From NCBI GenBank assembly GCA_945486445.1, contig CALYTD010000001.1, positions 1 through 14,892 of the forward strand: DNA of 14,892 bases. Reading direction: 5' to 3'. Origin of the DNA: an uncultured Prevotellaceae bacterium (GTDB lineage: Bacteria; Bacteroidota; Bacteroidia; Bacteroidales; Bacteroidaceae). Numbering within the stretch: the stretch's first letter is position 1; the number at the start of each line of letters is the position of its first letter. The position numbers and the translations under genes are program-made. The notes beneath the pieces are model-generated. The model was given only the letters and a program-made list of their open reading frames with translations, had not been told where the DNA came from and searched no databases. Positions 1-7,737 of this stretch are shown here, in pieces.

Positions 1-1410
1 GACCGTATGTCACGCCATGTTCTATTCGCCAACGAGGCGGAGTGTATAGGCGAGGCTGCCAGCAGCGACAGTTACCTTAACATTGATCACATCATCGCAG
101 CAGCACACAAACACAACGTTGATGCCATTCACCCAGGTTACGGATTCCTCTCAGAGAACGCAGAATTTGCAAGAAGATGCGAGAAAGAGGGCTTCATCTT
201 CATCGGTCCACGCGCCGAGACGATGGAAGAGATGGGCGACAAGATAAGCGCTCGTCGCAAGATGATAGAGGCAGGAGTGCCCGTAGTGCCTGGCACAGAG
301 AAACCGCTGACATCAGCCGAGGAAGCAGTGAGGGTGGCAAAAGAGATAGGCTTCCCCGTGATGCTGAAAGCCTCTATGGGCGGTGGCGGAAAGGGTATGC
401 GCCTCATAAACAGCGAAGAAGAAGTGGTGGAGATGTATAACGCCGCCAAGAGCGAGGCGATGTCCGGCTTCGGAGATGACACTGTATATATAGAGAAGTT
501 CGTGGAAGAACCGCATCACATCGAGTTCCAGATTCTCGGAGACAAGCATGGCAACGTGGTACATCTCTTTGACCGTGAGTGTTCCGTGCAGCGCAGGCAT
601 CAGAAGGTGGTGGAAGAGTCTCCCTCACCCTTCATTGACTATAACCTGAGGATGGAGATGGGTGCAAAGGCAGTGGCAGCCGCCAAGGCAGTGGGGTATG
701 TCGGGGCAGGAACGATAGAGTTCCTTGTTGACAAATACCACCACTTCTACTTCCTTGAAATGAACACCCGCTTGCAGGTGGAACACCCGATAACCGAGGA
801 GGTGGTGGGAGTTGACCTGGTGAAAGAGCAGATACGCATAGCCGCCGGCAAGCCTCTGCGCTTCAAACAGGAGGAGCTGAGGCAGCACGGTCACGCCATA
901 GAGTGCCGCATCTGCGCCGAAGATGCCGAACACAACTTTATGCCCTCACCCGGTGTAATCAAGCAGTTGACCGAGCCGCACGGCATTGGCACGCGCATTG
1001 ACTCGTATGTGTATGAGGGTTACGAGATTCCCGTGCATTATGACCCGATGATAGGCAAACTGATAGTATGGGCAACAACACGCGAGTACGCCATAGAGCG
1101 TATGCGCCGCGTATTGTATGAATATAAGATTACGGGGCTGACAACAAACATACGCTATCTGCGCCGCATCATAGACGTGCCGGACTTCAAGAACGGAGAC
1201 TACAACACGTACTTCATTGAGCGCAACGAGGAATGGCTGCGCCCCCGTTCCGGCTTCAAGAATGACTCAGAACAGATGGCTGTCATAGCGGCATACATAG
1301 ACTATCTGATGAACATTGAGGAGAACCAGCCGGACACGGCAGCCTACAATAGTTCGGCAATAAACCGCTGGAGGTCGTTCGGATTGCAAAAAGGCGTACT
1401 GAGAGTGTGA
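1..1410 (+). CDS. accC: Biotin carboxylase subunit of an acyl-CoA carboxylase (5' end outside window)
   Basis: This subunit uses ATP and bicarbonate to carboxylate biotin on the carrier protein encoded next. The frame is open from base 1, and the first visible residues (DRMSRHVLFANEAECIG) match the family about 40 residues in, so roughly that much is missing beyond the window edge. The first visible ATG, at base 7, is internal. Counting from that Met, the ATP-grasp glycine loop GGGGKG is at 125-130, the FDRECSVQRRHQKVVEE segment at 188-204, and the active-site stretch MNTRLQVEHP with its conserved Arg at 252-261. The C-terminal biotin-carboxylase domain follows (FMPSPGVI to about residue 410), then a tail of about 55 residues typical of subunits in acyl-CoA carboxylases. 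It is the first visible gene of a three-gene operon. Family assignment is firm. Acetyl- versus propionyl-CoA specificity is set by the carboxyltransferase and cannot be read here. Confidence 0.95.
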   Translation, partial: DRMSRHVLFANEAECIGEAASSDSYLNIDHIIAAAHKHNVDAIHPGYGFLSENAEFARRCEKEGFIFIGPRAETMEEMGDKISARRKMIEAGVPVVPGTEKPLTSAEEAVRVAKEIGFPVMLKASMGGGGKGMRLINSEEEVVEMYNAAKSEAMSGFGDDTVYIEKFVEEPHHIEFQILGDKHGNVVHLFDRECSVQRRHQKVVEESPSPFIDYNLRMEMGAKAVAAAKAVGYVGAGTIEFLVDKYHHFYFLEMNTRLQVEHPITEEVVGVDLVKEQIRIAAGKPLRFKQEELRQHGHAIECRICAEDAEHNFMPSPGVIKQLTEPHGIGTRIDSYVYEGYEIPVHYDPMIGKLIVWATTREYAIERMRRVLYEYKITGLTTNIRYLRRIIDVPDFKNGDYNTYFIERNEEWLRPRSGFKNDSEQMAVIAAYIDYLMNIEENQPDTAAYNSSAINRWRSFGLQKGVLRV

Positions 1411-1411
1411 A

Positions 1412-1525
1412 TTAGTTGTTTGGCGGTTTAGTGATTTGGTTGTTTTGTTGTATGGTTATTTGTCATCATTAACTATAACAACTAAACAACTAAACGACAA
1501 AATCACTAAACCACCAAACAACTAA
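1412..1525 (+). repeat. Long T/G- to A/C-rich inverted repeat between accC and the biotin carrier gene
   Basis: The left arm at 1412-1437 begins TTAGTTGTTTGG. The right arm at 1500-1525 ends CCAAACAACTAA. The two are complementary at 25 of 26 positions, with one C/A mismatch. The 62-base loop continues the same low-complexity character. In mRNA this would form a long hairpin starting 2 bases after the accC stop and ending 38 bases before the next start. No T-run follows it, so it does not look like an intrinsic terminator. Two other intergenic regions in this window, at 12964-13088 and 13892-14014, have the same design. Confidence 0.85.
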
Positions 1526-1537
1526 ACGAGCAAACAA

Positions 1538-1561
1538 CCAGATAACCAGACAACCAGACAA
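1538..1561 (+). repeat. Three tandem 8-base units directly before the biotin carrier start codon
   Basis: The units CCAGATAA, CCAGACAA and CCAGACAA follow one another, and the ATG comes two bases later. They extend the A/C-rich arm of the preceding inverted repeat. They occupy the ribosome-binding region, which has no Shine-Dalgarno sequence. An unstructured A-rich leader is normal for Bacteroidetes, and the tandem order is probably produced by slippage (inference). Confidence 0.7.
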
Positions 1562-1563
1562 CA

Positions 1564-2082
1564 ATGGAAGTACAGATAGGAGACAAGATACAACAGGTCA
1601 CATTACTGTCAAAAGAGGGCAACAATGTGAGCATAGACATTGACGGGGAGGTGTATAACGTGGATGTGGCAATGCTGCAAAACGGCGTTTATTCCCTGAT
1701 ATACAACGGAAACTCATACAAAGCAGAGTTGACAAAGGGAGAAGGCGGCAAGCATTATACGGCTAACGTGAACTACTCCACCTACCAGATAGACATGCTT
1801 GACTCGCAGGCCAAGTACATGAGACTGCGCAAAAAGAAGAGCAATGCCGTACAGGCGGACACGATAACTGTGCCTATGCCATGCAAGATAGTGAAAGTCT
1901 ATGTTAAACCCGGAGACAGGGTGAAGTGCGGAGACACGCTGTTCACAATGGAGGCAATGAAGATGCAGTCCAACTATAAGGTGGCATCAGACTGTATAAT
2001 AAAAGAGGTGCTGATAAAGGACGGTGACACCATGAAGGCTAATGACCTGGTGATGAAACTGGATATGACCTCTGAAGACTAA
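1564..2082 (+). CDS. Biotin carboxyl carrier protein of acyl-CoA carboxylase
   Basis: This 172-residue protein carries biotin between the carboxylase and carboxyltransferase subunits. The C-terminal biotinyl domain covers about residues 98-168, with the biotinylation motif EAMKM at 130-134, which puts biotin on Lys133. The strand usually written APMPG reads VPMPC here, so a Cys replaces the common Gly. Residues 1-90 form a less conserved N-terminal region ending in a basic stretch (RLRKKK). The ATG at 1564 follows an A/C-rich tandem repeat and has no Shine-Dalgarno. It lies between accC (153-base gap) and the carboxyltransferase gene (15-base gap) and shares a reading frame with both. The assignment rests on the motif plus context. 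A similar domain also serves oxaloacetate and methylmalonyl-CoA decarboxylases, but the neighbouring biotin carboxylase favours an ATP-dependent carboxylase. Confidence 0.93.
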   Translation: MEVQIGDKIQQVTLLSKEGNNVSIDIDGEVYNVDVAMLQNGVYSLIYNGNSYKAELTKGEGGKHYTANVNYSTYQIDMLDSQAKYMRLRKKKSNAVQADTITVPMPCKIVKVYVKPGDRVKCGDTLFTMEAMKMQSNYKVASDCIIKEVLIKDGDTMKANDLVMKLDMTSED

Positions 2083-2097
2083 GAAAACGACACGATT

Positions 2098-3534
2098 ATG
2101 AAACTTACAGCAAGAGAAAGAATAGAGACTTTGCTTGACAGCGGGTCGTTCGTGGAACTGGACAAGCATGTTGTTCACCGCTGCACGGACTTCGGAATGG
2201 AGAAGAAGCGCATAGAAGGCGATGGTGTAATCTCCGGATATGGCAAGATAGACGGCAGAATAGTGTTTGTCTATGCCTTTGATTTCAGTGTACTCGGCGG
2301 TTCTCTGAGTGCCGCCAACGCCCAGAAGATAGCGAAAGTGCAGGACATGGCGCTGAAAAACGGTGCACCAATCATAGGCCTTAACGATTCCGGCGGCGCA
2401 AGAATACAGGAGGGTGTAGAGTCGCTGACGGGCTTTGCGCATATCTTCCGCCGCAACGTAATGGCCTCAGGAGTGATTCCCCAGATCTCTGCCATCATGG
2501 GACCTTGCGCCGGCGGGTCTTGTTACTCACCAGCACTGACCGACTTTATCCTTATGGTAAAGGAGCAGAGCCAGATGTTTGTTACCGGACCAAACGTCGT
2601 GAAAGCGGTGACTAACGAGGATGTGGACAAGGAAACGCTTGGAGGTGCCATGACACACAACAGCGTCAGTGGCGTAAGTCACTTCATCTGTGACAACGAT
2701 GAGGAGACGCTTATGACAATAAGGGAACTGATAGGCTTCATACCTTCAAACAACATGGAGGACGCCCCCATACATCCCATAACGGACGAGGTAAACCGTG
2801 TGTGCCACGAACTGGACGAAGTGGTGCCCGTTGACCCTAATATGCCATACGACATACATGACATCATAGAGCCAATATGTGACCAGCAGTATTTCTTTGA
2901 GGTGCAGCCGGAGTTTGCTAAGAACATTGTCATAGGCTTTGGAAGAATGGCAGGACGCACCGTTGGCTTCGTGGCGAACCAGCCTAACTACCTTGCAGGT
3001 TCCTTAGATATTGATGGTTCAGACAAGGCTGCACGCTTCATACGCTTCTGCGACTGCTTCAACATCCCGCTGATTGCCGTTGAGGACGTTCCGGGATTCC
3101 TGCCGGGAGTGCGACAGGAGCACAATGGCATAATACGCCACGGTGCGAAGATAGTATATGCCTTTGCCGAAGCCACCGTGCCAAAGGTCACCCTTATAAC
3201 GAGAAAGGCTTACGGTGGTGCTTACATTGTAATGAATTCAAAGTGTATAGGGGCTGACATTAATCTGGCTTATCCTACTGCCGAGATTGCGGTAATGGGT
3301 GCGGAGGGTGCTTGTAACATACTGTACCGCAAAGCAACACCAGAGGAACGTGCGGAGCGTACAAAGGAATACAGAGAGAAATTCGCCAATCCGCTGCCGG
3401 CAGCACAGTTGGGTTACATAGACGAAATTATCTCTCCATGTGACACACGAATACGCTTGATACAGGCATTGGAGATGTGCCGCAACAAGAACCAGAGTAA
3501 CCCGCCGAAGAAACACGGCAACATTCCTCTGTAA
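2098..3534 (+). CDS. Acyl-CoA carboxylase carboxyltransferase (beta) subunit, PccB/MmdA family
   Basis: This subunit transfers the carboxyl group from biotin to an acyl-CoA, probably propionyl- or acetyl-CoA. Both crotonase-fold halves are visible in 478 residues. The N-half has GGSLS (67-71), [10 protein letters not shown] (98-107) and [16 protein letters not shown] (135-150), the acyl-CoA and oxyanion region. The C-half has [27 protein letters not shown] and PTAEIAVMG. The end [10 protein letters not shown] is the typical family terminus. Many relatives carry about 30 extra N-terminal residues before the LTARERIE motif. Here the protein starts at that motif ([10 protein letters not shown]), and an in-frame TAA 15 bases upstream rules out a longer version. 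MmdA of the sodium-pumping methylmalonyl-CoA decarboxylase is closely related, but the adjacent biotin carboxylase argues for a carboxylase. The substrate-specificity position cannot be judged without an alignment. Confidence 0.93.
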   Translation: MKLTARERIETLLDSGSFVELDKHVVHRCTDFGMEKKRIEGDGVISGYGKIDGRIVFVYAFDFSVLGGSLSAANAQKIAKVQDMALKNGAPIIGLNDSGGARIQEGVESLTGFAHIFRRNVMASGVIPQISAIMGPCAGGSCYSPALTDFILMVKEQSQMFVTGPNVVKAVTNEDVDKETLGGAMTHNSVSGVSHFICDNDEETLMTIRELIGFIPSNNMEDAPIHPITDEVNRVCHELDEVVPVDPNMPYDIHDIIEPICDQQYFFEVQPEFAKNIVIGFGRMAGRTVGFVANQPNYLAGSLDIDGSDKAARFIRFCDCFNIPLIAVEDVPGFLPGVRQEHNGIIRHGAKIVYAFAEATVPKVTLITRKAYGGAYIVMNSKCIGADINLAYPTAEIAVMGAEGACNILYRKATPEERAERTKEYREKFANPLPAAQLGYIDEIISPCDTRIRLIQALEMCRNKNQSNPPKKHGNIPL

Positions 3535-3578
3535 AAAGAAATCAGAAAAAGAATTGTATTGTAATATTTATTGCTCAG

Positions 3579-3615
3579 AGGCGTGCTGACTGCGAAGTTA
3601 GTACGCCTTGCTTTT
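3579..3615 (+). terminator. Stem-loop with T-run ending the carboxylase operon
   Basis: Arms AGGCGTGCTGACT (3579-3591) and AGTTAGTACGCCT (3596-3608) pair over 13 positions, two as G-U wobbles in the plus-strand RNA. They close a GCGA loop, a GNRA tetraloop. TGCTTTT follows at once. It lies 45 bases after the carboxyltransferase stop and 40 bases beyond the convergent acetyltransferase stop. The T-run is short and only on the plus side, so it best fits termination of the carboxylase operon. The other 121 intergenic bases show no gene. Confidence 0.7.
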
Positions 3616-3655
3616 GCTGCGATACAGTTGTGCGAACGCTTCAGCAAACATCATG

Positions 3656-4174
3656 TCACAGTATCCTCTGCAAGAAAACAGCATCTTCCCAACAGCCATC
3701 TGCACGCATGACCCAATCTCTCAACAGTCGTTCATGGGCGAAGTCCTCGGAACGAAGCGTTGCCAAAGAGGCAGCATTGTCTGCTGCCACCACCGCATAG
3801 AGCACATGAAGGTGGAGCACCTTTTGCGCATATTCCACGAGAAGGCGTAATGCCTGCCTGCCATAGCCCTTGCCTTGTTCTTCCTTCAACACTGCAAAAC
3901 CGATTTCAGCACGCTGATGCTCTGGAGAGAAATTAAACAGGTCAACCAGTCCGACAGCCTTTTCCCGTATGCTTTTACCTTCTTCTTCCTCCACTCTTGC
4001 AACCAGACGCACCTGCTTGTCGGCATAGATGTCATGCTGCTGGGTGGATATATAATTCCGAAGGGCATAACGGCTGTACGGCACATTGGTGTTGCCGGCG
4101 TTCCAAAGCGCAGGTTCATTCTCTATGGTATAAAGCAATTCGAGGTCTTCTGGTTCAAGAGGTGTGAGTATCAT
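3656..4174 (-). CDS. GNAT-family N-acetyltransferase
   Basis: This is a 172-residue acetyl-CoA-dependent N-acetyltransferase of the RimL/SpeG-like group. The start is the ATG at 4174, giving MILTPLEPEDLELLYTIENE, the usual N-terminus of this group. An ATG 30 bases upstream would add ten poorly matching residues. Motif A is at about 90-112, with the pyrophosphate-binding EQGKGYG at 99-105. Motif B is at about 126-145 (YAVVAADNAASLATLRSEDF), where the common GF of the family is DF. Residues after 150 (RDWVMRADGCWEDAVFL) match the usual C-terminal strand. The start overlaps the membrane-protein gene by 20 bases, suggesting translational coupling. The substrate cannot be deduced; spermidine, ribosomal-protein N-termini and small-molecule amines are all possible. 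Confidence 0.85.
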   Translation of the reverse strand: MILTPLEPEDLELLYTIENEPALWNAGNTNVPYSRYALRNYISTQQHDIYADKQVRLVARVEEEEGKSIREKAVGLVDLFNFSPEHQRAEIGFAVLKEEQGKGYGRQALRLLVEYAQKVLHLHVLYAVVAADNAASLATLRSEDFAHERLLRDWVMRADGCWEDAVFLQRIL

Positions 4175-4547
4175 TGTTGTCGTTCTGTTTCTTAGGAAAT
4201 GCAAAGAACATTGCCAGCCATGCCATTACACCAAGATAAAAGAATGTGGGCGTGGGGCAAAAAAGGTAATATAATGCCACATTAGCCATTGCAATGACGC
4301 ACAACAGCGTCATACGGAAAATACATACGACACCATACCTCGCACCGCAACGGTTCTTGGTAACGTATTTCAACAGCAGGGGAATGCTCACAATGGTTAC
4401 CGCTGTCATTGCCATTTGGGCGGGATATACGCGGGATGTAAGTGTGACAGGCTCTGGAAAACCATACAACATCCACAGAATCAACGCAAGGACGGGCGGA
4501 AGAAGAGCCATCACGGTATAGGGGAAAGACTGTCTCTGGAACATCAT
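4155..4547 (-). CDS. Small four-helix membrane protein of unknown function
   Basis: I do not recognise this 130-residue protein. Hydrophobic segments at about 9-29, 43-61, 72-96 and 100-117 suggest four membrane helices. The short C-terminal tail is hydrophilic (KKQNDNNDTHTS). The start is ATGATG. The first ATG overlaps the fbp stop as ATGA, and the second lies 7 bases after a near-perfect Shine-Dalgarno, so either may be used. Its 3' end overlaps the start of the acetyltransferase gene by 20 bases. Fbp, this gene and the acetyltransferase are therefore physically interlocked and probably co-translated. Codon use resembles the neighbours, and nothing suggests recent transfer. Confidence 0.8.
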   Translation of the reverse strand: MMFQRQSFPYTVMALLPPVLALILWMLYGFPEPVTLTSRVYPAQMAMTAVTIVSIPLLLKYVTKNRCGARYGVVCIFRMTLLCVIAMANVALYYLFCPTPTFFYLGVMAWLAMFFAFPKKQNDNNDTHTS

Positions 4548-6532
4548 TTCACCTCCTTTATAAAGCCATGTCTGTACGCATAAAGCAACTCACGCAGGTC
4601 TTCAATCTGCGCCTGCAATTCTTTTCCGCGGTCAGTATCAGCAACCAGCAAACGGTGTCCTATGTGTTCTACTATTTGCATGTTTGACTTGATGTCACGT
4701 CCTTCACGCACTGCATCCTCAACATTGGTGAACGGCTCATGCTGTACCAACTCAAATTCACGACTATGATACACAAGGGTATAGCCGGCTATGCCCGTTT
4801 CCTTGTGGTAAGGCTCTGCAAATCCACCGTCAATGACCATCAGTTTTCCGTTAGCTCTTATCGGACTCTCGCCGCTTGCAACGTGAACAGGCACGTGTCC
4901 GTTTATGATATGCCTGTTTTCACCCGTTACTCCGAACGCATCGAGTATTGTATCTGCTGTTTCTTCCTTATCTCTTAGACGGAAAAAGGCTCCTTTTGCC
5001 TCAACATGAGTTTCCTTGTCGGCTATGAAATAACGCTCAAAAGTCGCCATCTTGGACTTATCAAAGAGGCAGGAATCCTTACCGCACCACAGATAGAGGA
5101 AGTAATCACGCGCATATCTTTTCTCCTCCGGCGAGGTATCGTTCTGGAATGCAGAACGAATAAGCATTCCTGTACGTTTCATCAGCAAGTGTCCGGAGAG
5201 GAATACGCCAGGCATCAGTTCCACACTCTTCAATGTTCCGTCCTCATTGAGGGGCACAGAAGCGTGGAAAAGCAGGTTGTTATTGTATATGGCATACATA
5301 CATCCATGTGTGAGCATAGTGCGAATATGGCTGTGAAGTTTCTCTGACACACGGAAAGAATGGCGCAATTTCTCCATCAACTGCGCCTCTTCGGGAGTGA
5401 ATTCATTAGGATTATCAGGGGAAACAGTAGGAAAATTCATGTCAAGCATCTTGTATTCCTTACCGTCAATGCGACACATCCCTGTCTTATAATCTATAAA
5501 CTCAAACATACAGCGGTCCTCCATCTTCCACGATGGATTGCGTTTGAAAATATGAGCCTCGGCCTTGAACTGCAATATTGATATTGCCTTGTGCATCATT
5601 GTCATCAGACGTATCGTCTTTTGGTCAAAACGTCTTTTGGCATCGGCGTTTAACCGCGGAACGAAGGCCTCACATGGATCATCGCCGTATGTCTCCATTG
5701 CGAATGTTGCGAGCGGCATTAGGTTGATACCATAGCCGTCTTCCAGCGTAAGCAGGTTGGCATAACGCAGCGAAAGGCGTATCACTCCGCAGATACAGGC
5801 ATCGTTTCCTGCGCACGCTCCCATCCAGAGCATATCATGATTACCCCACTGTATGTCCCAAGAATGATAGTTTGAGAGTTTGTCCATTATGATATGAGCG
5901 CCCGGTCCGCGGTCATACACATCGCCAAGTATATGCAACTGGTCAATGGCAAGACGCTGTATGACATTCGCCATAGCCGTGATGAAATCGTCAGCACTGC
6001 CCGTTGAGATGATGGTGTCTATGATGACATTCACGTATGCGGCCTTGTCTGCCTCCTCAGGACGTTCATGTAACAGTTCCTCCAATATGTAACTGAACTC
6101 ATTAGGCAGGCATTTACGAATCTTGGAACGTGTGTATTTTGAACTTACCTCACGAAACACACGCACCAACTGATGCAGTATCATGCGATACCACTCCTGT
6201 AAATCCTCCGTATTTGACTTAACAAGTTCCAGTTTTCTTTCTGGATAATAGATGAGAGTGCACAACTCTTTCTTTGCCTGTGCCGGCAGATACTCTCCGA
6301 ATATCTCGTCAACTTTCAGTTTGATACGCCCGGAAGCATTTTTCAACACGTGTATAAATGCCTCATGTTCGCCATGTATGTCAGCAAGGAAATGCTCCGT
6401 TCCTTTGGGAAGATTAAGTATTGCAGACAGGTTTATTATCTCTGTTGACGCGGCCGGAACGTTCGGAAACGACTTGGCAAGCAACTGGAGGTAGTGCATA
6501 TCGTGCTCAATATCGTATTTCTTGTTAGGCAT
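4544..6532 (-). CDS. fbp: Fructose-1,6-bisphosphatase, class III
   Basis: This enzyme hydrolyses fructose 1,6-bisphosphate to fructose 6-phosphate, the committed cytosolic step of gluconeogenesis. Its 662 residues are close to the roughly 670 of the Bacillus subtilis class III enzyme. The metallophosphoesterase motifs appear in order: DIHGEHEAF (51-59, supplying the D-x-H metal ligands), GDVYDRG (203-209), GNHD (230-233) and NGHVPVH (544-550). The N-terminal stretch STEIINLSAILNLPKGTEHFL also matches the class III family closely. The ATG at 6532 follows an A/T-rich gap of 27 bases after the GT4-like gene. The gene ends in an ATGA overlap with the membrane-protein gene. Classes I and II have unrelated or different folds, so the class call is firm. 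Confidence 0.96.
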   Translation of the reverse strand: MPNKKYDIEHDMHYLQLLAKSFPNVPAASTEIINLSAILNLPKGTEHFLADIHGEHEAFIHVLKNASGRIKLKVDEIFGEYLPAQAKKELCTLIYYPERKLELVKSNTEDLQEWYRMILHQLVRVFREVSSKYTRSKIRKCLPNEFSYILEELLHERPEEADKAAYVNVIIDTIISTGSADDFITAMANVIQRLAIDQLHILGDVYDRGPGAHIIMDKLSNYHSWDIQWGNHDMLWMGACAGNDACICGVIRLSLRYANLLTLEDGYGINLMPLATFAMETYGDDPCEAFVPRLNADAKRRFDQKTIRLMTMMHKAISILQFKAEAHIFKRNPSWKMEDRCMFEFIDYKTGMCRIDGKEYKMLDMNFPTVSPDNPNEFTPEEAQLMEKLRHSFRVSEKLHSHIRTMLTHGCMYAIYNNNLLFHASVPLNEDGTLKSVELMPGVFLSGHLLMKRTGMLIRSAFQNDTSPEEKRYARDYFLYLWCGKDSCLFDKSKMATFERYFIADKETHVEAKGAFFRLRDKEETADTILDAFGVTGENRHIINGHVPVHVASGESPIRANGKLMVIDGGFAEPYHKETGIAGYTLVYHSREFELVQHEPFTNVEDAVREGRDIKSNMQIVEHIGHRLLVADTDRGKELQAQIEDLRELLYAYRHGFIKEVK
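4548..4560 (-). promoter_or_regulatory. Near-consensus Shine-Dalgarno inside the 3' end of fbp
   Basis: The minus strand reads TAAAGGAGGTGAA directly before ATGATG, almost a full complement of the 16S rRNA tail. AGGAGG ends 4 bases before the first ATG and 7 before the second. The same bases encode the last Fbp residues (IKEVK). No comparable sequence precedes the other genes here, which have A-rich leaders. Confidence 0.7.
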
Positions 6533-6559
6533 AATAGTTGTCAGTAGTTTAAGTTCACA

Positions 6560-7717
6560 TTATAATATATCATAACCCTGCTTTAATCCAAACATCTCCG
6601 CAAGGTGTCTCTGCATCTTTCTCGTAAATCGCAGAAGCCTCATACGCTTCAATTCTGCCGCTACCATGTCCTCATCAAAGTCTGAGTTGCGGAACATCTC
6701 ATACAATTCGGTATAATGTCTTAGCGTAAGGCACTGCATAGTCAGGACTTTTGCCTTGGCAATCAGCATAACAGCGTCACGCTCACTGGTCTTCTCAACC
6801 GGCAACCTAAGCGCCTTGGTCTGTGCCGGCACATCCCTTAATGTACCCAATGACTTTGCCTTTAGGTTTCTATACCTCGGCACTGACGCCACGTTCAGCG
6901 GCGGAGGAACAGGCAACTGCATCTTTCTGCAACCGGCAACAAACATCTCCATCACGTCTTCGTCATACGCATAGAAGAACATTCTGCGGTAAGACACACC
7001 CTGAATATCCGGCTTTTCTGTCTCCACATCATCATCGGCAATAACAGAACGCACAGCCATAAGCACAACGTTCCGTTCTTTTTGCGTCAGTTCCCGCCCA
7101 TAAGTCGAATCCAAGGCCTTGCGATAAATTGTCATCAATGCCGTCCGCAACGCCTCAATACTCTCGTTTTCCTTTGGCAAGGGAGGTAACACCTCTATGC
7201 GTTTCTTCAACCCAAGAGCCAGAATATCCTCCCGTTCCTTGTCTGACACGGCAATGACCGCCGTGCATTGACGCACCATCCACGCTTGAAATACTATGAG
7301 TTTTGGTAACTTTTTGCTCCATAGATCAATGCTGATAAGTTCCTGTGACAACCCACGATGCGGCGATACCAACGTCACTATGCGCTGTCGGCGTGCCATA
7401 CGCTCCACCGCCGCTGCGTGCCAGTCCCACGAACCATGCACGTGTACCACGTCTGGGTGCAGTTCTTTAAGCATAGCGCTGATGTGAGCAAGCGCTGAAA
7501 GCACATTCAGCGGGTTGCACGCATCCTTAAATTGCAGGTGGTGCACCGTGATACCTGACTGCTCTGCCAGAAAGTTCACACTGTCCTCGGCAAGCGGCAC
7601 AGCGGTCACAAGATGAGTCTCCGCCACCTTTGCAGTGGAGAGTAACATCAAGCGGACGGCTGAAGCCTGCGGACCTGCCGCCCTGGTGAAGTCTGATATG
7701 TAATGAATGATACGCAA
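6560..7717 (-). CDS. GT4-like protein with a glycosyltransferase N-domain and an atypical C-terminal half
   Basis: Residues 1-180 look like the N-terminal Rossmann domain of a GT-B, family 4 glycosyltransferase: MRIIHYISDF at the start, DVVHVHGSWDW at 89-99, and TAVIAVSDKEREDILALG at 152-169 followed by IEVLPP. The C-terminal half (about 185-385) does not look like the nucleotide-sugar-binding domain. I find no G-R/K-x-x-x-K-G region and no E-x7-E motif. Instead it seems mostly helical and charged, with a proline-rich patch (LPVPPPL, 268-274). Sugar-transfer activity is therefore doubtful. The start is a TTG at 7717: the frame has a TAA 13 bases upstream, the next Met is residue 24, and the MRIIHYIS sequence fits the family N-terminus. 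It lies 20 bases after the GT2-like gene and 27 before fbp. Cytosolic, no signal peptide seen. Confidence 0.75.
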   Translation of the reverse strand: MRIIHYISDFTRAAGPQASAVRLMLLSTAKVAETHLVTAVPLAEDSVNFLAEQSGITVHHLQFKDACNPLNVLSALAHISAMLKELHPDVVHVHGSWDWHAAAVERMARRQRIVTLVSPHRGLSQELISIDLWSKKLPKLIVFQAWMVRQCTAVIAVSDKEREDILALGLKKRIEVLPPLPKENESIEALRTALMTIYRKALDSTYGRELTQKERNVVLMAVRSVIADDDVETEKPDIQGVSYRRMFFYAYDEDVMEMFVAGCRKMQLPVPPPLNVASVPRYRNLKAKSLGTLRDVPAQTKALRLPVEKTSERDAVMLIAKAKVLTMQCLTLRHYTELYEMFRNSDFDEDMVAAELKRMRLLRFTRKMQRHLAEMFGLKQGYDIL

Positions 7718-7737
7718 TTCGCAGTCGGATTATCCGC

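Noticed and set aside
1411..1563. CRISPR-like or MITE-like array in the repeat-rich accC gap
   Set aside because: There are no regular repeat-spacer units, no terminal repeats with target-site duplication and no cas genes. It is a low-complexity inverted repeat.
4175..4204. An upstream ATG at 4204 for the acetyltransferase
   Set aside because: The extra ten residues do not fit the family and lengthen the overlap with the membrane-protein gene to 50 bases.
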